From Eubacteriaceae bacterium (GTDB lineage Bacteria; Bacillota_A; Clostridia; Eubacteriales; Anaerofustaceae), in assembly GCA_031280495.1 (NCBI GenBank), contig JAITGT010000058.1, forward strand, positions 1-6,417: a DNA stretch of 6,417 bases. Direction: 5' to 3'. The stretch's first letter is position 1; the number at the start of each line of letters is the position of its first letter. The notes under the pieces are model-generated. The model saw nothing but the letters and a program-made list of their open reading frames with translations. It did not search any database and was not told where the DNA came from. Positions 5,494 to 6,417 of this stretch are shown one piece after another. The translations under genes and the position numbers were made by a program.

Positions 5494-6417
5494 ATGTTTA
5501 TAGACAAAATTGCCATAACAATTAGGTCAGGAAAAGGCGGCGATGGAGCCGTCTCGTTTCGGCGCGAAAAATACGTCCCAAACGGCGGCCCTGACGGAGG
5601 CGACGGCGGCAAAGGAGGAAGCGTTCTGCTTGTTTCTGACGCGAGCCTTAACAGCCTGTCTGCATTTCGCTACCGCCGCAGTTTTATTGCTGCGCCTGGG
5701 CAAAATGGCTCAGGCAACTGCAGAAGCGGAAAGGACGCTGAAGATCTCACAATCCCTGTTCCAGTTGGCACCGCGGTGTTTGACGCTTCGACCGGGGAGG
5801 CGATTTTTGACTTCGTCGAAAGCGGGCAGTCATTTGCGGCTCTGAAAGGCGGGCGAGGGGGAAAGGGCAACCAGCACTTCGCTACGCCGACAAGGCAGGC
5901 GCCAAAGTTTGCAAAGCCAGGCGACGAGTCTGTCGAGAGGCGGCTTCTGCTTGAGTTAAAGACGATCGCTGACGTAGGCCTGATCGGATACCCAAATGTC
6001 GGCAAGTCAACGCTGCTGTCCAAAGTGACGCATGCAAAGCCAAAAATCGCCGACTATCACTTTACGACGCTCTCTCCAAACCTTGGGGTTGCACGCCACA
6101 AGAATGCCAGCGAGTTTGTTGTTGCAGACATACCTGGACTTATCAACGGCGCCAGCGGCGGAGCGGGCCTCGGGCTGGATTTTCTTCGCCACATTGAAAG
6201 GACAAGGCTTCTGGTGCACGTGATAGACGCAGCCGGCTCAGAGGGGCGCGATCCCATGCAAGACTTTCGCGCCATCAACCAAGAGCTTTTTGCCTATTCC
6301 GAGCGCCTTAAAGACAGGCCTATGGCAGTGTTTCTCAACAAGGCGGATCTTGTTACAGGGAAGGAGGCGCTGGAAGATCTAAGAATGGGTTTTGAAAAAG
6401 TTGGCTACCGCGCCTTT
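5494..6417 (+). CDS. obg: Obg GTPase, N-terminal 308 residues (cut by window end)
   Basis: GTPase of the Obg/CgtA family that acts in 50S ribosome assembly and links growth to stress and, in Bacillus, to sporulation. The frame is open from the ATG at 5494 to the last base, so the C-terminal part is missing. The N-terminal glycine-rich Obg fold (about 1-157) begins MFIDKIAITIRSGKGGDGAV and contains SFRREKYVPNGGPDGGDGGKGG (positions 21-42) and KGGRGGKGN (118-126). The G domain follows: G1 GYPNVGKST (165-173), G2 HFTT (189-192), G3 DIPG (212-215), GLGLDFLRHIERTR (225-238), and G4 NKAD (282-285). G5 and any C-terminal OCT domain lie beyond the window. GLINGA replaces the common GLIEGA after G3. 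The start agrees with the family N-terminus, although its Shine-Dalgarno is very weak. The upstream neighbours are not rplU or rpmA, the usual partners of obg. Confidence 0.96.
   Translation, partial: MFIDKIAITIRSGKGGDGAVSFRREKYVPNGGPDGGDGGKGGSVLLVSDASLNSLSAFRYRRSFIAAPGQNGSGNCRSGKDAEDLTIPVPVGTAVFDASTGEAIFDFVESGQSFAALKGGRGGKGNQHFATPTRQAPKFAKPGDESVERRLLLELKTIADVGLIGYPNVGKSTLLSKVTHAKPKIADYHFTTLSPNLGVARHKNASEFVVADIPGLINGASGGAGLGLDFLRHIERTRLLVHVIDAAGSEGRDPMQDFRAINQELFAYSERLKDRPMAVFLNKADLVTGKEALEDLRMGFEKVGYRAF

Noticed and set aside
1..6417. A defence system, mobile element, toxin-antitoxin pair, CRISPR array or biosynthetic cluster.
   Set aside because: All complete genes belong to known housekeeping or sporulation-associated families, and no transposase, integrase, direct-repeat array or abrupt composition change is visible.

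Overview
The window looks like ordinary chromosomal housekeeping DNA from a Bacillota bacterium, most likely a Clostridia-type lineage with moderate to fairly high GC. Three things suggest this. The radical-SAM gene is of the HemZ type. A YyaC (DUF1256) sporulation-associated protein is present. The order D-aminoacyl-tRNA deacylase, metallo-hydrolase, HemZ is, to my knowledge, a recurrent cluster in Clostridia, usually behind the (p)ppGpp synthetase gene. The species cannot be named from this sequence.

Layout. Positions 1-4824 hold five plus-strand genes packed like one operon: the C-terminal part of a PD40-type beta-propeller protein (1-489), dtd (490-942), an MBL-fold glyoxalase II-like hydrolase (946-1557), hemZ (1586-2971) and uvrC (2968-4824). 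Gaps are 0, 3 and 28 nt, then a 4-nt overlap, so translational coupling is likely. Shine-Dalgarno sequences are visible for dtd, the hydrolase, hemZ and uvrC. A minus-strand yyaC gene (5374-4829) converges on uvrC with only 4 nt between stop codons. A 119-nt divergent intergenic region (5375-5493) then separates yyaC from the GTPase gene obg (5494-6417), which runs off the right edge with its first 308 codons present.

Functionally the genes cover translation quality control (Dtd), probable small-molecule thioester or related hydrolysis (MBL protein), a radical-SAM enzyme of the HemN/HemW/HemZ superfamily, nucleotide excision repair (UvrC), a sporulation-associated putative protease (YyaC), and ribosome assembly and stress signalling (Obg). 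The proteins do not form one obvious pathway.

I found no mobile element, CRISPR array, tRNA, rRNA, riboswitch or convincing terminator, and no evidence of an undescribed system. Points worth a second look are the divergent yyaC/obg control region, where neither gene has a good ribosome-binding site, the near-abutting convergent ends of uvrC and yyaC, and the HemZ cluster motif, which lacks the fourth cysteine of true HemN.
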